From the NCBI GenBank assembly GCA_030248215.1, contig JASANG010000773.1, forward strand, positions 124,001 through 188,000: a stretch of DNA of 64,000 bases, given 5' to 3'. The DNA comes from Enoplolaimus lenunculus. Lineage: Eukaryota > Nematoda > Enoplea > Enoplida > Thoracostomopsidae. How positions within the stretch are numbered: the first letter of the stretch is position 1; every line of letters starts with the position of its first letter. This document shows positions 21,761-34,918 of the stretch, piece after piece. Made by a program: the position numbers and the translations under genes. The notes below the pieces were generated by a model. It had not been told where the DNA came from. It saw only the letters and a program-made list of their open reading frames with translations, and did no database searches.

Positions 21761-22154
21761 GTGTATTTGGATTATAGTGACATTTTCATTCTATTTTTAT
21801 TAAAAGTTGCGTTGTTCAGCAATGTTTATGTCGAGAGTACGTTTTATGCCGTTTTAAAACGCGGTTTAACTACCGAAGCGCTGAATCTGGCAAAGTGCAA
21901 ATTTTGGCCACCTCCAGATCCGGTTTTATCTTCGGTTGCACCCTGGCATAATGTTGTGGTATATTTACATCAGAAACGGTTGACAACTGTGTGATTACCT
22001 CAGCATTATACATCATAACGACCATTTGTACTTGGGGTAATTATCAATTTTAGTACAGGTATGTGTCAGGTGTACAGATTTATATGTGAACTCGGTTGCT
22101 AGATGTGTTTAAGTTTTTGAGCAGCTATGTGGCCAACGCAAAAGATCAATGCCG
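21761..22154. other. No gene recognised
   Basis: The open frame at 21761-21994 (+) lacks any recognisable motif or splice-bounded context. Nothing else is apparent. Confidence 0.35.
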
Positions 22155-22375
22155 TAACAGTAGTATAAGCATATTACTAAGCCTAGGTCTAAACTTAAGC
22201 GTAAGCATAGGCTTATTCCTAAGCCTAAGCGTTAGATTAAGCGTCAGTACATACTTAACCGTAAGCCTAAGCAAAAAAATAATCTAAAGCTTTAAGCTTT
22301 ACTCAATTGCAGTGCCACGTAAAAACGACGAGGGTCCTACCCTGATCTACACATGGGCCAAATATGCCCAGAAAT
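22155..22375. repeat. CCTAAG-rich dispersed repeat, copy B
   Basis: It contains AGTAGTATAAGCATATTACT, CCTAAGC-type repeats, AAGCAAAAAAATAATCTAAA, an AAAGCTTTAAGCTTTACTC palindrome-like block and CACATGGGCCAAATATG. It is collinear with the copies at 19165 and 17476. Confidence 0.7.
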
Positions 22376-24420
22376 TACTTTTCCACAGATACGTAAAAAC
22401 TTCGTAGTTTTTCACAAAGTTACATTCAGGGCATAAACTTAAAACTGACACAATTTCGATTTGTGGTTCGATTACGCATGTCACTTTTGACAGAATATGA
22501 CTAAGTTTATCAATACATTAGTAGACAAAGTAGTTTAGCTTAAAACCAAAAAAATTATACAGTTTCAAGCCGTTGAACTCGAATGAACTTCAGTGTTGCG
22601 TAGTAAAACTTGATTGCTGTATGCAATTTGAACTGGTTTTTTAGTCTTCAAATAGCAAAAATAACAACAATTTGTCCAATGATATCAGTTTCAAAGTATA
22701 GACAGCGTCATTTTTCTAAAATGACGTTTTGATGTTTAGACAGAACGAACAGGCAAATCGTACGCGAGCGCCAGCGCACAGAGTCATGCTGGTGTACAGG
22801 GTGTGTCAGTGAACACCCATCGAAGAAGCAAAAATTGTTCAATTTTCTAAAGACGTTTAGTTTATTTTCTACTACACTAAAGCATATTCGACACCCCTAA
22901 AAAGAGTATCGTACACATGTAAATATACAAAGTTAAGCTTTAAAGTATAAGACGCCAAACTAAAGGCGTAATTCCGTATGTGTAAAGTTTGGCATAAATT
23001 TGGGTGTCTCCAAATTTTGGTATTTTTCAGTATAAATAGCTAAAACATTGGGGTACGTGCTAACTCTATTTCTAGCCGGAGTCTAGTCGGAGTTGTACCA
23101 TCCCTAACTGAATCCTGGCAAAAAGAGTCCACCTGAAACCTCCACCCAAAACCAAAGTCAAAACAAAAGAATTCTAACGATTAGTTTGATTTGGCTGCGA
23201 AAGAACTTATTAAAATATCAACATATTGGGTTATAAACATTAATCATCCAACAGATAATATTGTCTTTTTAATTACTATTTTATAGCATTTTAGGTTCTG
23301 TTTATTTTCTTTCGTTCTTGCTTTTAGGCTCATAAGTACATTCTAAAGCTTATAGTTTAAGTATACGTTTCAAGAAATATCATGTTTATCAAATTTATAG
23401 TTAGTTGAAAACTTTTTGATTAATTTTTATGTTTTAAAACACTTTTGCAAAAGGGTATCCGATAGATCACGATAATGCTGCCTATATAATTTACCTGAAC
23501 GTTTGGTTGCTGCTGTTTTTCTACGAACGGACACATTAATATCTCGTTCAAATGGTCACGATTCTAACTTTTAACATTTCTGTTTTAACATTTTTACAAA
23601 ATTAACAAAATAAGTGTCAGTTTATAGATAGTAAAAAACTGAAAATTCTTTTCACATATTCTTATATTTCAAACATATTTATGAATTGTATAAGGCTCAT
23701 AATTAACTTTGAACGGCATAAATTTTGAAATGTTTCAATAATTAAGTTTTTAGGACATTTGTGAAAATGTAACAATAAATAGCAAACTTGATGGATGATA
23801 ATGTTGAATTCCGTATTAAAAAGCGAGCCTGAAGGTTGATAATACAAAATTACTCCAATTTTAGCAGCATTGAATGAACAGCAGATATCAAACCCGTCGA
23901 ATGCTGTCGATTATAATCTTTATAAGCATTATAAATTTTTTTAAATCTGAACTCTGTTGTTTTGATTTGAAATTAATTGCAAAAACTGGCACCTGCCTTA
24001 GATCATTAAATTTGCTTCAACATATAACAAACCGCTCTGGTGACCCTGGTCACACACTTCAAGCTTAAATGTTAGATTTAAACCACGGCAGAAGAAATGA
24101 TTGCATATCCGTTAATTTTTTCGTCAAAATACAGCTAAAACAAAACACTTTTTGTGTTTGCCGATATTAATTCCTGACGTCAAAGTGACTGTTTTGCTAA
24201 AATGGCTTTAAACATAGTCAGATATCTGTGGAAAACTGCAGCATTCGAAAACGATGTATATTTGCTTACATCTCTCACATAATGACTTCAACATAGACTT
24301 AGGCTTTGACTTAGGCGTTAGGTTTAGGATTATGCTTCGAAAAATAATAAACAGTAATATGAAATCATTTATCCCTTCTGAAAATTAAATACTAGTGGGT
24401 GAGAGGTACCTGCATGTACA
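22376..24420. other. No gene recognised
   Basis: AT-rich intergenic DNA. Short open frames near 23660-24070 have no family resemblance. A CTTAGG-like run near 24298-24335 is a fragment of the CCTAAG-rich repeat. Confidence 0.4.
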
Positions 24421-24792
24421 TACTGTAGTGATCCGAATAAGAGGTGGTAATAAGTGGGCGCAGGTCCTCACTTTGAGTTCCAATCAATAGGAGTACGTAT
24501 CCCTAATAAGAGTCCGTAAGTGGATAGTGTTGAGTTCGAAACTTTAAAGCATACTTGGGTTTTGAAAGTACATTCCCTTAAGTATAACCTTGTATTATTG
24601 CTCAAGCTGTTGATACAAGACAAATAAACGTTTAATTCATCGGATAGTTGCAATACCGTATATATCAGTAACAAAAGGTGGCGGAGGGCGGGTTTAAAAT
24701 AAATAACAGTCCGTAATCGAATAACAGGGGGAAAGTATGGAGAGGACAAATAAATATCACTTCCCTTTCTTTTATTCGGGTTATCACTTTAT
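24421..24792. mobile_element. MITE family A copy 4
   Basis: The left end TACTGTAGTGATCCGAATAA is intact. The right end (TTATTCGGGTTATCACTTTA) is degenerate. An internal deletion relative to the copy at 16417 removes the ATGACTCCAGGACC block. Confidence 0.8.
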
Positions 24793-26926
24793 ACGTCCTA
24801 GGATCAATTTTTACCTCCAGACTATGCGAAAAATATATAATAATACTAATTTATTTAGGTTAAGCTATGTCTTTTTGTAAGGTTACAATTGATTGATTAG
24901 CCGTGTTCAGCAATAAAAAGTAAACCGTTTCGCTAACCAATATAGTCATGACACAATTATTTTGTGCGAATCTAAAGAGGTTTCGCAGTATAAGGTCACT
25001 TGCTTACATTACATAGATGAGAGATAAAAGAATACACTCTTCAATATTTCGCTTTGGACCCAAAACGTGTCAGCTTCAGATTATATCGTTGCACAGAAAG
25101 TACTTTCTCGAGCATAGCTGTGCCATTGGTGCTGCCAAGCACAGAGGGCAAGACAGCTGTTTTCCTGATATGCCATTGGTTGAAATTAGTTATTTTTTAA
25201 TTTAAAGTCTATGCACTGGCCAGTCAGAGTGATTGAGTAAGAAAAACATTTTCTTTTATCGAATTGAAAGTCGATAATTTTTCGTTCAATCTTAATACAA
25301 AAACAATCTGGAAAATTTCTGTTTTGAGTTTACTGGTTTTTATTGCTCAATTCTCAATTTATTCTTTAATGAATTGCCTATTCGTAGGTAATTATTTTGA
25401 AAGTTCAACACATTCAGGCCATTTTTAGTGCCAGTAGCGAATGCTGAAAATATTTGTTAGGAGACTTGACATTTTACAGTGAAACCTCGGCAAAACGTTA
25501 AATATTTGTATTCGAACACCCCTAATTGGTTAGGCAGGCTACGGTCTGCGCAAAGGTTAATAAAACCTTGTTCAAAAATAACTTTTAAGAACGCCGCATA
25601 TTGTGATTAAAAAGTTACATACAGCATTAATATTTTTCGAGGTTTAAACTTAATTTTTGGGCGCGGTTCTGTTTACACCTCTGTAATCTATTGTTTTATC
25701 TGTGGCTTTTCGTACACTTTTTATGTTATTTGTAAAAACACTTCAACCAGTAATGTATTTGTGTTTTTTATGGCCTGTGCCCGAACAAGCGTTGACGCCA
25801 TTGTTTTGGTTCAATGGGTATAATTTCATATATAAGAAAATTTTGTTAAGCTAAGGTTGTTCTCAAATCAGTTATTAGTGGTTTGTTTTGTTTCTGTAGA
25901 AATGGATGGAACAAACACATCCCAGTTATCTCTCCTTGTATGCGCCCGCTGGCTTGTACCTGTTGGCCGTTTTTACAAAAACCAATATTTTCTTTTCATT
26001 TCCTTTCTTAACTGGGTTAAAAAAAAAAACTTTTTTAATATTCTCAAAATATACAAAAACGCAGAACCAAAACAAAAAAAAAAAATCAAAACCCAACAAA
26101 AAAAACAACACAACAAAAAAAAAAAAAAAAAATAAATATATATAAAAAATATAAATTTAATACCACAGACCATAACGGTTCGCTCAAAACATGCGAAAGA
26201 AGCATAAATATAATAAAATAATAGTTTTTACCGCAGTGCCAACTCAAAGGCAACATGCTCACTATGGTTGTATTTCTTCTGCTTCAACTAAAGTATTAAT
26301 TAACTCTAAATTATAGGCAATATAAGCATGTTCTAATTATACAAAAACGCTTATGTATGTACCTAAGCATGTTTTGGTATTTGAATATAAGCACCTGTTT
26401 TTGTTAAATTATCAATATATATGCGTGTTTATTATTGCCTCTATATATATTGGTTATATTTAGCGTGGTTTCACAACGAGTTTCTGCTCACGGTTGCGTA
26501 AATTTTCAGAATTTTCCGTCATTGCTCAGAAAACTTCAGTGTCGTTGAAACTAAACTCTAGCGAGGCTGGAGCACAATATTAACTCAAAGAATGCTCATA
26601 TTAAAGTTTACAGATGCGTTAATCAATCGCCATTACCTTGTGTAGTCAAACTTTAACACGTGCCACGCTTGATTTAGCGAACATATTTCGATACAAAAAC
26701 AATCAGAGATTAGTTGTATTTTGCCGTTCGTATATTATGATAATGATGCATGCTTCGTTTGTAAATTATCATTTAATACACGAAAGATTATTCAAACATC
26801 ACATCCGTGTTGCTTTTTAACAAAAACTACTTTTGAGTTGATCACAAGGTTCTTGTTCAGTTTCCCTCACAAACTGTTGCTCCTCGCACGTAACCGAAAA
26901 TAGGCTAAAACGTTCAGACGGGCTTT
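24793..26926. other. No gene recognised
   Basis: Unique AT-rich DNA apart from the A-rich tract listed separately. Short open frames show no domain. Confidence 0.4.
26011..26150. repeat. A-rich low-complexity tract
   Basis: Runs of A broken by single C or T create Lys/Asn-rich frames on one strand and Phe-rich frames on the other. No terminal structure or target duplication was found to mark it as a retrotransposon tail. Confidence 0.7.
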
Positions 26927-27005
26927 TATTATGAATACGGACTCCTATTGATTGGGACTCAAAATGGGGCTCCTCTTATTACCCCCCTTTTTCGGGTCTG
27001 CTGAA
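26927..27005. mobile_element. MITE family A fragment (copy 7)
   Basis: This short terminal fragment has GGACTCCTATTGATTGGGAC, CTCTTATTACCCCCC and TTTTTCGGGTC, corresponding to the left terminus of family A in inverted orientation. Confidence 0.65.
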
Positions 27006-27833
27006 AACTTGATAGGAAAACCCACCTGAAGGAAAGTCAATATTTTTTAGCAGTTTGTAGACCTTGAAATGGTATTTTAAAAAATAAATTTCATTTAAAA
27101 AACGACGCGCAACATTGAACGTTCAAAATGATAAATAAGGGTTAATTGAAAATATACTGGTTAGGGTTAAAATAAACGCTTTTACTGCTTACAATTGGAC
27201 AAGAAAACTGACAATATTTTGCGTACTTAGGCGTTGAATTCGATATTTTGTATTCGATAAAAAGGCTTACCTCTGCCTAAGCGTTTGCTTAAGATTTACC
27301 CATACGTTTGGAAAAAGGGTTAGTATACAACAGCTGTTTAGTAATAATGCAATTTCTTTTTAAATGTCAGCCAAATTATGGTACGAACAGTGTTGCAAAC
27401 ATGCGGTAATGTATTGCAGCCGATAAACAAGATTACAATAGCGTGCAACAATATAACTGGGATAACTGAAGCTTTAGTAGTTTTTGTATTTTGGGCTCAA
27501 ACCTAAAACCAATCAATCCACATTAACACTTCATGAAATTTGATACGTCTCATGATTGCATTTGACAGACCAACAAAGTTAAATATTTTAAATTTTGACA
27601 TTTTGGTTTTGTAGTTGTTGTTTATTTTCAAACATTTCGTGAAAGAATTAATAAAACAAACCCGAGTATCTGGCTAGTGCTTTCATACAAACATTCTACA
27701 AAATTTTTAAGTTCATTGGGTTTCGTGATAACAAGAGTGGATGATGCATACTAAACAAAAGTATGCAACTGGGTACATTCTGTGTAGAAAAGAATGTACT
27801 CTGCACGTGTTGCGTTTTTGGCTTAACCCATTC
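27006..27833. other. No gene recognised
   Basis: AT-rich intergenic sequence with no supported exon or repeat, except a short CCTAAG-like string near 27275. Confidence 0.35.
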
Positions 27834-28180
27834 TCTAAAAACTTAAACTTTAAACTTACATTATAGCTTAACCGAACTTGAATATCTGTTTAAGTAAAAC
27901 TTTAATGGCTGGACAGACTAACTAAACTAGAATTTAAGTTTTGCTGAAACTAACGTGTTTTTAAGTTTAACACGAGTTTAAGTAAACTTATTTTTAGATT
28001 AAGTAACAAGCGCAGCAGTGTATGTAACAGTTCAATAAGTTTAGCTTAAACTGAAAATATGTAAGATTTTAAATGAGTTTAAACGTAAACCTATCTGTTA
28101 GGTTAGTTAATCTAAAAAGTTAGTTTAATATTGCTGGATTAGCTTAAGCTTAAATCAAGTTAGTTAAGCTCTTAGGGTGC
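27834..28180. repeat. TTTAAG/CTTAAA-rich cryptically simple region
   Basis: About 340 bp is strongly enriched in overlapping strings such as AACTTAAAC, AGTTTAAG, TTAAGCTTAAA and GTTAGTTAA. The enrichment stops sharply at both sides. The strings occur in both orientations, which suggests an old foldback or degenerate repeat. No clear termini were identified. Confidence 0.5.
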
Positions 28181-28913
28181 ACCTTAATTTAGAAAGGGGG
28201 GTACAACCTATATTGCATGTGACAGCGACCCCCCTCTAAACAAACGAGGGTCGGCCAAAAATGCAACGCCCGGTGGTTTTGTACTCCGCGGAACCCAAAG
28301 ACTTTCACAGTTTTGTATCATACACTCTTGGTTATACTAAGAGACGAATATTGCTAGTTTGACTGAGATTGTAACGAACGGCAAAAATTTGTTTTATCTA
28401 AGAAAGAAATTATTGTTTTGATCAGTCTGTAATCTAAAAATATTGAGCTGTTCTTAAATTCAAACTGTACAGAGTAGCAGGCATGTATAGGATGAGCTAA
28501 CCTGAATCAGCATGGTTGCTCAAAGAGATAAAGTTGTTGCAAGTATACCAAAAATGTTTACATACTGTTTATCGATGACCTGTTCAGTGGTTATAAATTG
28601 AAATGGGGGATCGACCGATGTGCCCATGTGCACCAATTGGAACATGTGATCGACATAAGCTCGTGACGTAAAAATATGGCACACAGAACTCAACAGGTAA
28701 ACAGCGGAATTGTGATTGTGGAAAAATTCCTGTCCTGTTATCAATTTCGGTCTGTTCGTATTCCGATGCCAAAATTACACTGCTACGTGTCAATGTTTTC
28801 CGCCAAAATTAGTGTATTGAATTTTAACTCTGATTCTGGTTCCGACCGAGTTTTGCCCGGCTCGAACCAAAGACAACGTCAGACCATATACATAATATTT
28901 GTAACGGAACATA
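28181..28913. other. No gene recognised
   Basis: A C-rich patch near 28220-28240 and otherwise ordinary AT-rich DNA. Overlapping short frames at 28520-28984 show no family. Confidence 0.35.
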
Positions 28914-29214
28914 CCAGAGGCGGCGCTGAAAAATTTTTGACGGGGAGACGGGCTGGCAAATGTTATGAAACGCAAAACTTGTAAGGTAATGGGCCTTATC
29001 ATTTTATCACAAAAAATTTTCTTAACGAAAAAATTGTAAGGTTTTATCACAAAAAGTGTTTGATTGTAAAAATTGTATCTTTTCACAAAAAGTTCTAAGA
29101 GGGAAAATTGTAAAATGAGGAAGGAAGGACCTTACCATTTTGTCATAGAGAAATTTTGATGAAGGGGCGTACGCCACGCCACCCCCCCGTGCACCCCACC
29201 TGATCCACTAGTCA
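28914..29214. mobile_element. Miniature DNA transposon related to the 6781 copy
   Basis: It begins near CAGAGGCGGCG, has GACGGGGAGACGGGCTGGCA (compare GACGGGGAACCGGGCTGACA in the copy at 6781), repeated TTATCACAAAAA strings, and ends TGATCCACTAG. An internal tandem expansion makes it about 100 bp longer than the other copy. Confidence 0.55.
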
Positions 29215-30575
29215 AACTTACTAAAGCTGGAGTTTCTTCTGTTATCTCTCTAAGACGGCGTTTGCCCCGAAATACCCCGATTTCAAAAAACTGAAGAAAA
29301 GACCCTGCAGCTGAATGTGTTGTTAGGGTGGCCTCTTTTATATCACTTAATTATCGCGCTAATGAGATTTGACATATTTGAATTACAATGCCTTTTGTTC
29401 TCCACCTGAGCTGCATTTTCAATTTTTCAGACAAATGTTTCGGTTTACGCTGAGTTTAGTTGGAAGCGCATTCTGTGAAATGACCGATGAATAAAAAGGA
29501 AATCTGTGTAGAAAGCAACCCTGTGTACTTAGTATAACGATTTAAATGTACAGCTAGACAGAGACTTGTATATGGACTTCTTCTCTGAATATATACTTAT
29601 TTATTTTAATTGTTTAAATCAGCAAATTTAAAATTTAAATTCATTAATCTCACTTACTAAGCGCATTTGATCACCGTATCCTCTAACAATGTTGAGAATA
29701 AACTTACAAACTTCGCCGCATAAAACCGCACCGCCAAAATAATATATACTTGTTCCTGTTGCTGTAGCTGTACACTGTATGACAACGTACCCTTTCAGTA
29801 AGGAATGGTTCCCGATCCGATAGCGCGGAATGCGCTTGTTGTTTCGGTTTCATCGTCTTGTTTAAGCGGATGCGTCTTTGCATATTTGGAAACCTCGGAT
29901 CGGTAGCCATACAGGGATTCAGTGGTATTTTTGATCTCTTGAAAATGCTGTGTTTTGTCAAAAATAAGAAGTTTATAGTCTTTGTTATCAATTTTAGGTT
30001 TTCTTATTGTTACACAGGTTTTCCGGATTCGAGCGTTTCGATTTTACTGAATTCAATCTGGCCACGTATCTTCTGAGATCCGTATCCGTGGGTAACCGTT
30101 CAAGTCCTGACTCGCATTATTACTTCCGTGTTTGCGTTGTGGCACTAGTTTTGTGTCAATAAACACCTCGTATTCGCGACCTTGATGTTAACGGGTCCGT
30201 CGAACTTGTATGAGATTCCTGACCCCTACCGACCGTCTCGGCTTAAACAAGCTCGCCCGAGCCGTCGGGTCGTATCCTAAACTAAGGTAACCATACCCTT
30301 AAAAAGTCACATACACTATTAATTTTGAAATTTACTTAACATTGAAACCAATAATTTATTTTTTAATTCATTACTCGTCGCGTCACCAAATGTATACATA
30401 TTGAGTTGACTTACTAAAAGATTTTGAGTGTGCAAATAACTTTACAACCAGCAAGCGAGAGTAGAGAGCGAGCGAAAGATTTTGACCTCTAGGATCACAC
30501 AAGTTGTTCAAAATTGTGTAAAATTTTGTTTAATAAGAAACTTCAGAAGGCATGTATACCCCCATATCCTTCTGT
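29215..30575. other. No gene recognised
   Basis: Short frames at 29704-30076 have no domain. The stretch 30090-30290 is less AT-rich than its surroundings and carries an AATAAA, but has no paired ends. Its nature is unknown. Confidence 0.35.
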
Positions 30576-30880
30576 TCTGTAGATACCCAAATAAAGAGGG
30601 GGACTGATATTAATTGGCCTTTCCAGAGGGTACCTCCTGTTTTTCGGTAACGGACTGTTATTTATTTTTAATCGGCCCTCCGCACCCTTCGTTACTGATA
30701 CATAACCGGTATTGCAACTATCCGTTGAATTAAACGTTTAAATTAACATTTATGGACACTAATTAGAGTTTAGGAACTCTATCCGCTTATAGACTTTTAT
30801 TCGGGATAGACTCTTATTGATTGGGACCCAAAATGAGAACTCCCTCTTATTACATCCCTCTTATTCGGGTCACTACAGTA
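30576..30880. mobile_element. MITE family A copy 5 (inverted, internally deleted)
   Basis: The left side reads CTGTAGATACCCAAATAAAG and the right side TTATTCGGGTCACTACAGTA. The interior is inverted relative to the copy at 16417 (GGTAACGGACTGTTATTTAT) and lacks the middle third. Confidence 0.8.
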
Positions 30881-33013
30881 CACAGGTATGGTTGTCACCA
30901 GAGTAAAAATTCAAAGTTACCTACAGTTTAAAAACGAATAAAATATGAGGAGATTGGCTTTAAGAATTTTGACCTTTGTACCTATCTTGTCTGCCATTTA
31001 TTGTTGATGACAAATTTGTGGACAAAACAAATAATTATTCACTGCTTATCCTCAATGATTGTTTTCCGAAAACAGAATTTTTGACATTTTAACCTCAAAA
31101 TCGGCGGAGACATTCCACTCATATATACACCGCGCACTGATTAATGTGTTTGCCACACAAAAGGCACAAAGTTTAATTATTTTAGCATTTTGTGACGAAA
31201 TGTTTTGCGCAAAATTCTGGTCAGACCAAGGATTTGTAGATTAGGTTTTAAGAACATTTGTAAACAGGATGTAACCGGATATCCGTTCACATTTCCGGCA
31301 AAAATCGATGTCCGCTTCAATTTCCGTTAAATACCAGAAAGTTCGTTACTTTTACGCTTCAAATTAGTTCAGTTAATATTTACAATATTTCACAAAATTT
31401 TTAAATATGACTTTAGCCGTTTTGACAGATTGGGAAAGTTTACGATAAATAACTGCGACAGGTCTGTTCTCTGATTGACATTTTAGCCTACAAGCGCTAT
31501 TTGTTCTATGAATGGCTTGTTTAATAGCGTGGGACTATTGTGAGAAGAATCCGATCGCGTATAAAATGGCTATCTTGTAAAACTTAAGCATCCACGAAAA
31601 AAAGCATCGAATCAAACTTGGCGAAATAGCCAAGTTTGTTATCAAATACAATTATCATACTTTGCGAAACCGTTTATCAATTTTGACCAGCACAATCGTA
31701 TATCTGTATATTTATACAGTTTTATATACTGCAAAAGAACTCACTGTCTATGTACTTTATTGTTTTTAGAATTTTTTCGCCTCTAGGACTTACAATTTCC
31801 GCATTAAAACGACTTACCTGCATAAGGTTTCCGTTATAAGACTGTCAAACAGTTTTGGATTTTATGAATTTTTTAATAATGTCCGATAAAGACATGTTTT
31901 AGCTACGTTATTTGCTAAGAATTGCACTTCGACTGTAACAACGGTGTGGCGCGCCCAGAAATACGCATTAGTGGGTGCCGCGAGATTTTAAAAACTAATT
32001 TGAATTGGATGATGCCTCGGCCAAATTCATCCTGTCGGACGCGGTCAGATTTTGTCAGGCTAAAAACACGCGTGGTGTTGCATCAACTGTGGGGGGACGC
32101 CTAAAATACGTTTGGTGCACTGAACCAACGCCCACGAGCGAAAAGCCCAAAAAATACAAGAACTTCGCTAGTAAAACCAGAAATAGTCACAGAACCTGCC
32201 GCTGTTACTCAGTGGGTTTAACCTGATGGAAAAAGGAGGCTTTAAGCAAAACGCGTTGCGTTTTTTTTGCTAACATTGTTTCATGCCGCTTAGACATGTG
32301 ATAAGCCCAAAGACTATGGCAAAAAAACACAAAAACATAGCATTTCCGGTTTGGTTGCTATTTTTTTGTTGTTTCACAGCGCTGCTGAGATAGAGAGAGA
32401 AAACACGGTTCATTTATTTTGTACCGGTGATAGAAAGTTCCGGTCGGTGTGCTTAGGTTAATTGAGAAATGAACCAGTTTGAGTTAATGTATTTTAGGGC
32501 ACTATGAAATCGGGGAAAATCCCAAGCGTTGGTTGACGGCAAATATTGACGGAATTTTTTTGATACATTTATTCTTACATTGTACCTGGTTTTTGGGTAA
32601 CGTGTTTCATTTGGTCTATTTTTTATTTTGTAGCAGTTCTTAAGTGTTATAACATTATTGGTTTAATACATACAAGTTTTGAAGTGGATTTCAAAAAGTT
32701 ATAGAAGTTAGTGCCCATGTCAACTGTATGCACCTGTTTACTAAGCCTGAACCAAGACGTAAACCTAAACATATGCTTAAGCATATAAGCTTGTTAACTT
32801 CTAAGTCATTCAGTCCAACTTTAAATTTATCATTGGCCAAAACCGAAGTATAACAAATACAGGTGATCTATTTAAACTAAAAATAAGCAATTACTGTCTT
32901 TATTCACACATTTTAATTCTGTGCTAAAATCTCAACCTTGTTGTTTTCAAATTTCTGTATCATAACGCAACCTTATTCCAAGTCGACCGCATCTAAAGAT
33001 ATGATTGTGGCCC
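30881..33013. other. No gene recognised
   Basis: A short GGATATCCGTT / TTTCCGG string at 31277-31330 resembles the GGATATCC-bearing elements seen elsewhere. The frames at 31922-32226 are GC-richer than their surroundings but match nothing recognisable and have no clear splice borders. Confidence 0.35.
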
Positions 33014-33205
33014 ATGTAAAGATCAGGGACGGAGAGTTTTTCTGTGGGACTAGAATAGAGTAAGCTTAAGCTTTAAATTAATTTTTTTTGCTTGGCTTAC
33101 GCTTAGGTTTATGCTGAGGAATATGCTCATTTTTACGCTTAGGTTAAGCCTTTGGCTTAGGTTTAGGAATATGCTTATAATACTGTTCTGCGTCTGTTCT
33201 TTACA
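33014..33205. repeat. CCTAAG-rich dispersed repeat, copy C (inverted)
   Basis: Read on the minus strand it shows the same order as the copies at 19165 and 22155: AAGCATATTCCTAAACCTAA, CCTAAGC-type repeats, a T-run, AGCTTAAGCTTAC and GGGCC/ACATGGGC near the end. Confidence 0.65.
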
Positions 33206-34350
33206 TTGGCCGTGATTGCTTAGTGTTAACATGAACAAACTTAATACTGTTGTACGAATATGAACTACAATGTGAGAACCTTTAGCTGTCGAAAGTTCTG
33301 CTAAAGCACAATTTTGTATTGTGGAAGAAGCTTACCACCTGCGAGGAATGTACCAGTGGCGTGCACAAAGGGAATGATAGAAGGACCTATATCCATTGCC
33401 AAAATTCTTAAGACAAACTTTTAACAGACTTAAAAAGGTCAGGGTTCAACCATAGGTGAAGAATACCACAGCCGGAGATGTAGAAAATTTGCCGGAACTA
33501 GAGGGATGTCGAAGACGACGCGAAATTAGGTGTTTAAAATGATGTTTAATTTGCTAATTTTCTGCAATAGTTGTAAGATATTGTAAAAACGAAACGCACC
33601 AAACGAGTTAAATCTTTGCAAAATTGTTCAAAATTTCACTACTAAATTGGCCGGAACCTCCAGCAGAAATGCTATCGAAGCCGGAGGTCCATTATCTGCC
33701 GTAGACGGAGTGAGAGGTAGAACTGCGATTGTACTATGAAAAATACCTTTCGAGGTCGCCGAGGTCAGAAATATTCCTACCATGGTTATACCGTCTCGGT
33801 TTGATGGTTTGGCTACAAATCTGGCGCCTGCTCACTCAATAGGTTTCTAAAAAGAGATCGAGTATGTTCAATACCACCACGAGGGATATTTAGTCTACGA
33901 AGTTTAATTTGTCAATGTGCCCCAGTAAAACAACACTACTGAATTATGCTTAAAGTTTTTCGCCCCAAATACCGCCTTGCCCCGTTAGTTTAATCGACAA
34001 AGTCAACTTTAGTTCAGTGTAATTAAATTTGAAAATACCGCTCACAACCAATAAAACCCTGTTTTTTGGTAATCATTTGATTAAACCACAGCAGGCAAAA
34101 TGGGACATCTTGCAGCCGCAAATCTTTCATACTCTGCTGTTTTAAGTTTTACAGAACATCAAACTTTGTTTCTATACCGATTGGACTCCCTACTGTTTTA
34201 CACATGTGATATTTTTTTAGCAATAATACCATCCTGCGAAGATTAAATTAATGACCAATAATTCTACTGGACATCTTTTTTATTGTTTTTTTAAATTACC
34301 CAAATTGTGTTCGACTTTCCAACCTTTTTTAAAAACAGTGAATCGTTCTT
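33206..34350. repeat. Degenerate CCGGAG/CCGGAAC-bearing repeat, otherwise nothing
   Basis: Strings CAGCCGGAGATG, TTTGCCGGAACTAGAGG, GGCCGGAACCTCC and GAAGCCGGAGGTCC lie between about 33465 and 33700, around the block GCTAATTTTCTGCAATAG. A similar arrangement occurs at 37315-37690 and 45800-46055. This looks like an old dispersed element, class unknown. The rest of the stretch shows nothing. Confidence 0.45.
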
Positions 34351-34778
34351 TTCTGGACCCGAATAAGAGTAGTGGAGTAATAACAGGGGCGGAGTTCCCG
34401 TTTTGAGTCACAAAAAATAGCAGTATGTGCCCATAAGAGCCAGTTATAATAAAGTCTACTTATAGGTTTTATTAGGGTCCATAATAGAGGCTAAAGCAGA
34501 AGAACGGCCTAGACTGTTCAAATATGTAAGCCGCTCAAACAACCCACATAAACTTTAGTAAATCATGGAAAAATATTCACGGACATGGCAATGAACAAAA
34601 ATGCTTCTGAGCAAGTGTCAGTTCTGTGCGAAATAAAGAATACAAAAAGATTGTTTGGGTCTAACAGATATGGGGTGAATTAAAAAAATAAATGCCTGTC
34701 CGTAACCGAATAACAGCGGATTTCCGCTTGACAGGTAAAATAAATATCATTCCCCCATTTTACTCAGGTTACTTTAGT
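34351..34778. mobile_element. MITE family A copy 6 (diverged)
   Basis: The ends (TTCTGGACCCGAATAAGAG and TTACTCAGGTTACTTTAGTCC) and the internal AAAATAAATGCCTGTCCGTA block identify the family. Divergence is higher than in the other copies. Confidence 0.65.
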
Positions 34779-34918
34779 CCAGGTTTATTAGTCATTACTT
34801 ATCTATCCATCACTTCAAGAAAGTAAATAGTGAAGCAAAAGTTATTTGCGACCAAGAGCGAACGAAACCTTTTTTACTCCTAAATTTAACAGAATCGTCT
34901 GAAAGCGTGTAAAAAGTA

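Noticed and set aside
17476-22375. CCTAAG-rich tracts as true telomeric sequence
   Set aside because: They are short, degenerate, interstitial and embedded in a repeated element with fixed flanks.
25857-26173. Lys-rich and Phe-rich open frames near 26 kb
   Set aside because: They arise from A-rich low-complexity DNA.
30090-30300. Possible solo long terminal repeat (AATAAA, less AT-rich composition)
   Set aside because: No paired copy, defined ends or target duplication is visible, so no such element is claimed.
31922-32226. Overlapping open frames that are GC-richer than their surroundings
   Set aside because: Neither frame shows a known motif or clear start or splice borders. They may be a relic but cannot be supported as a gene.
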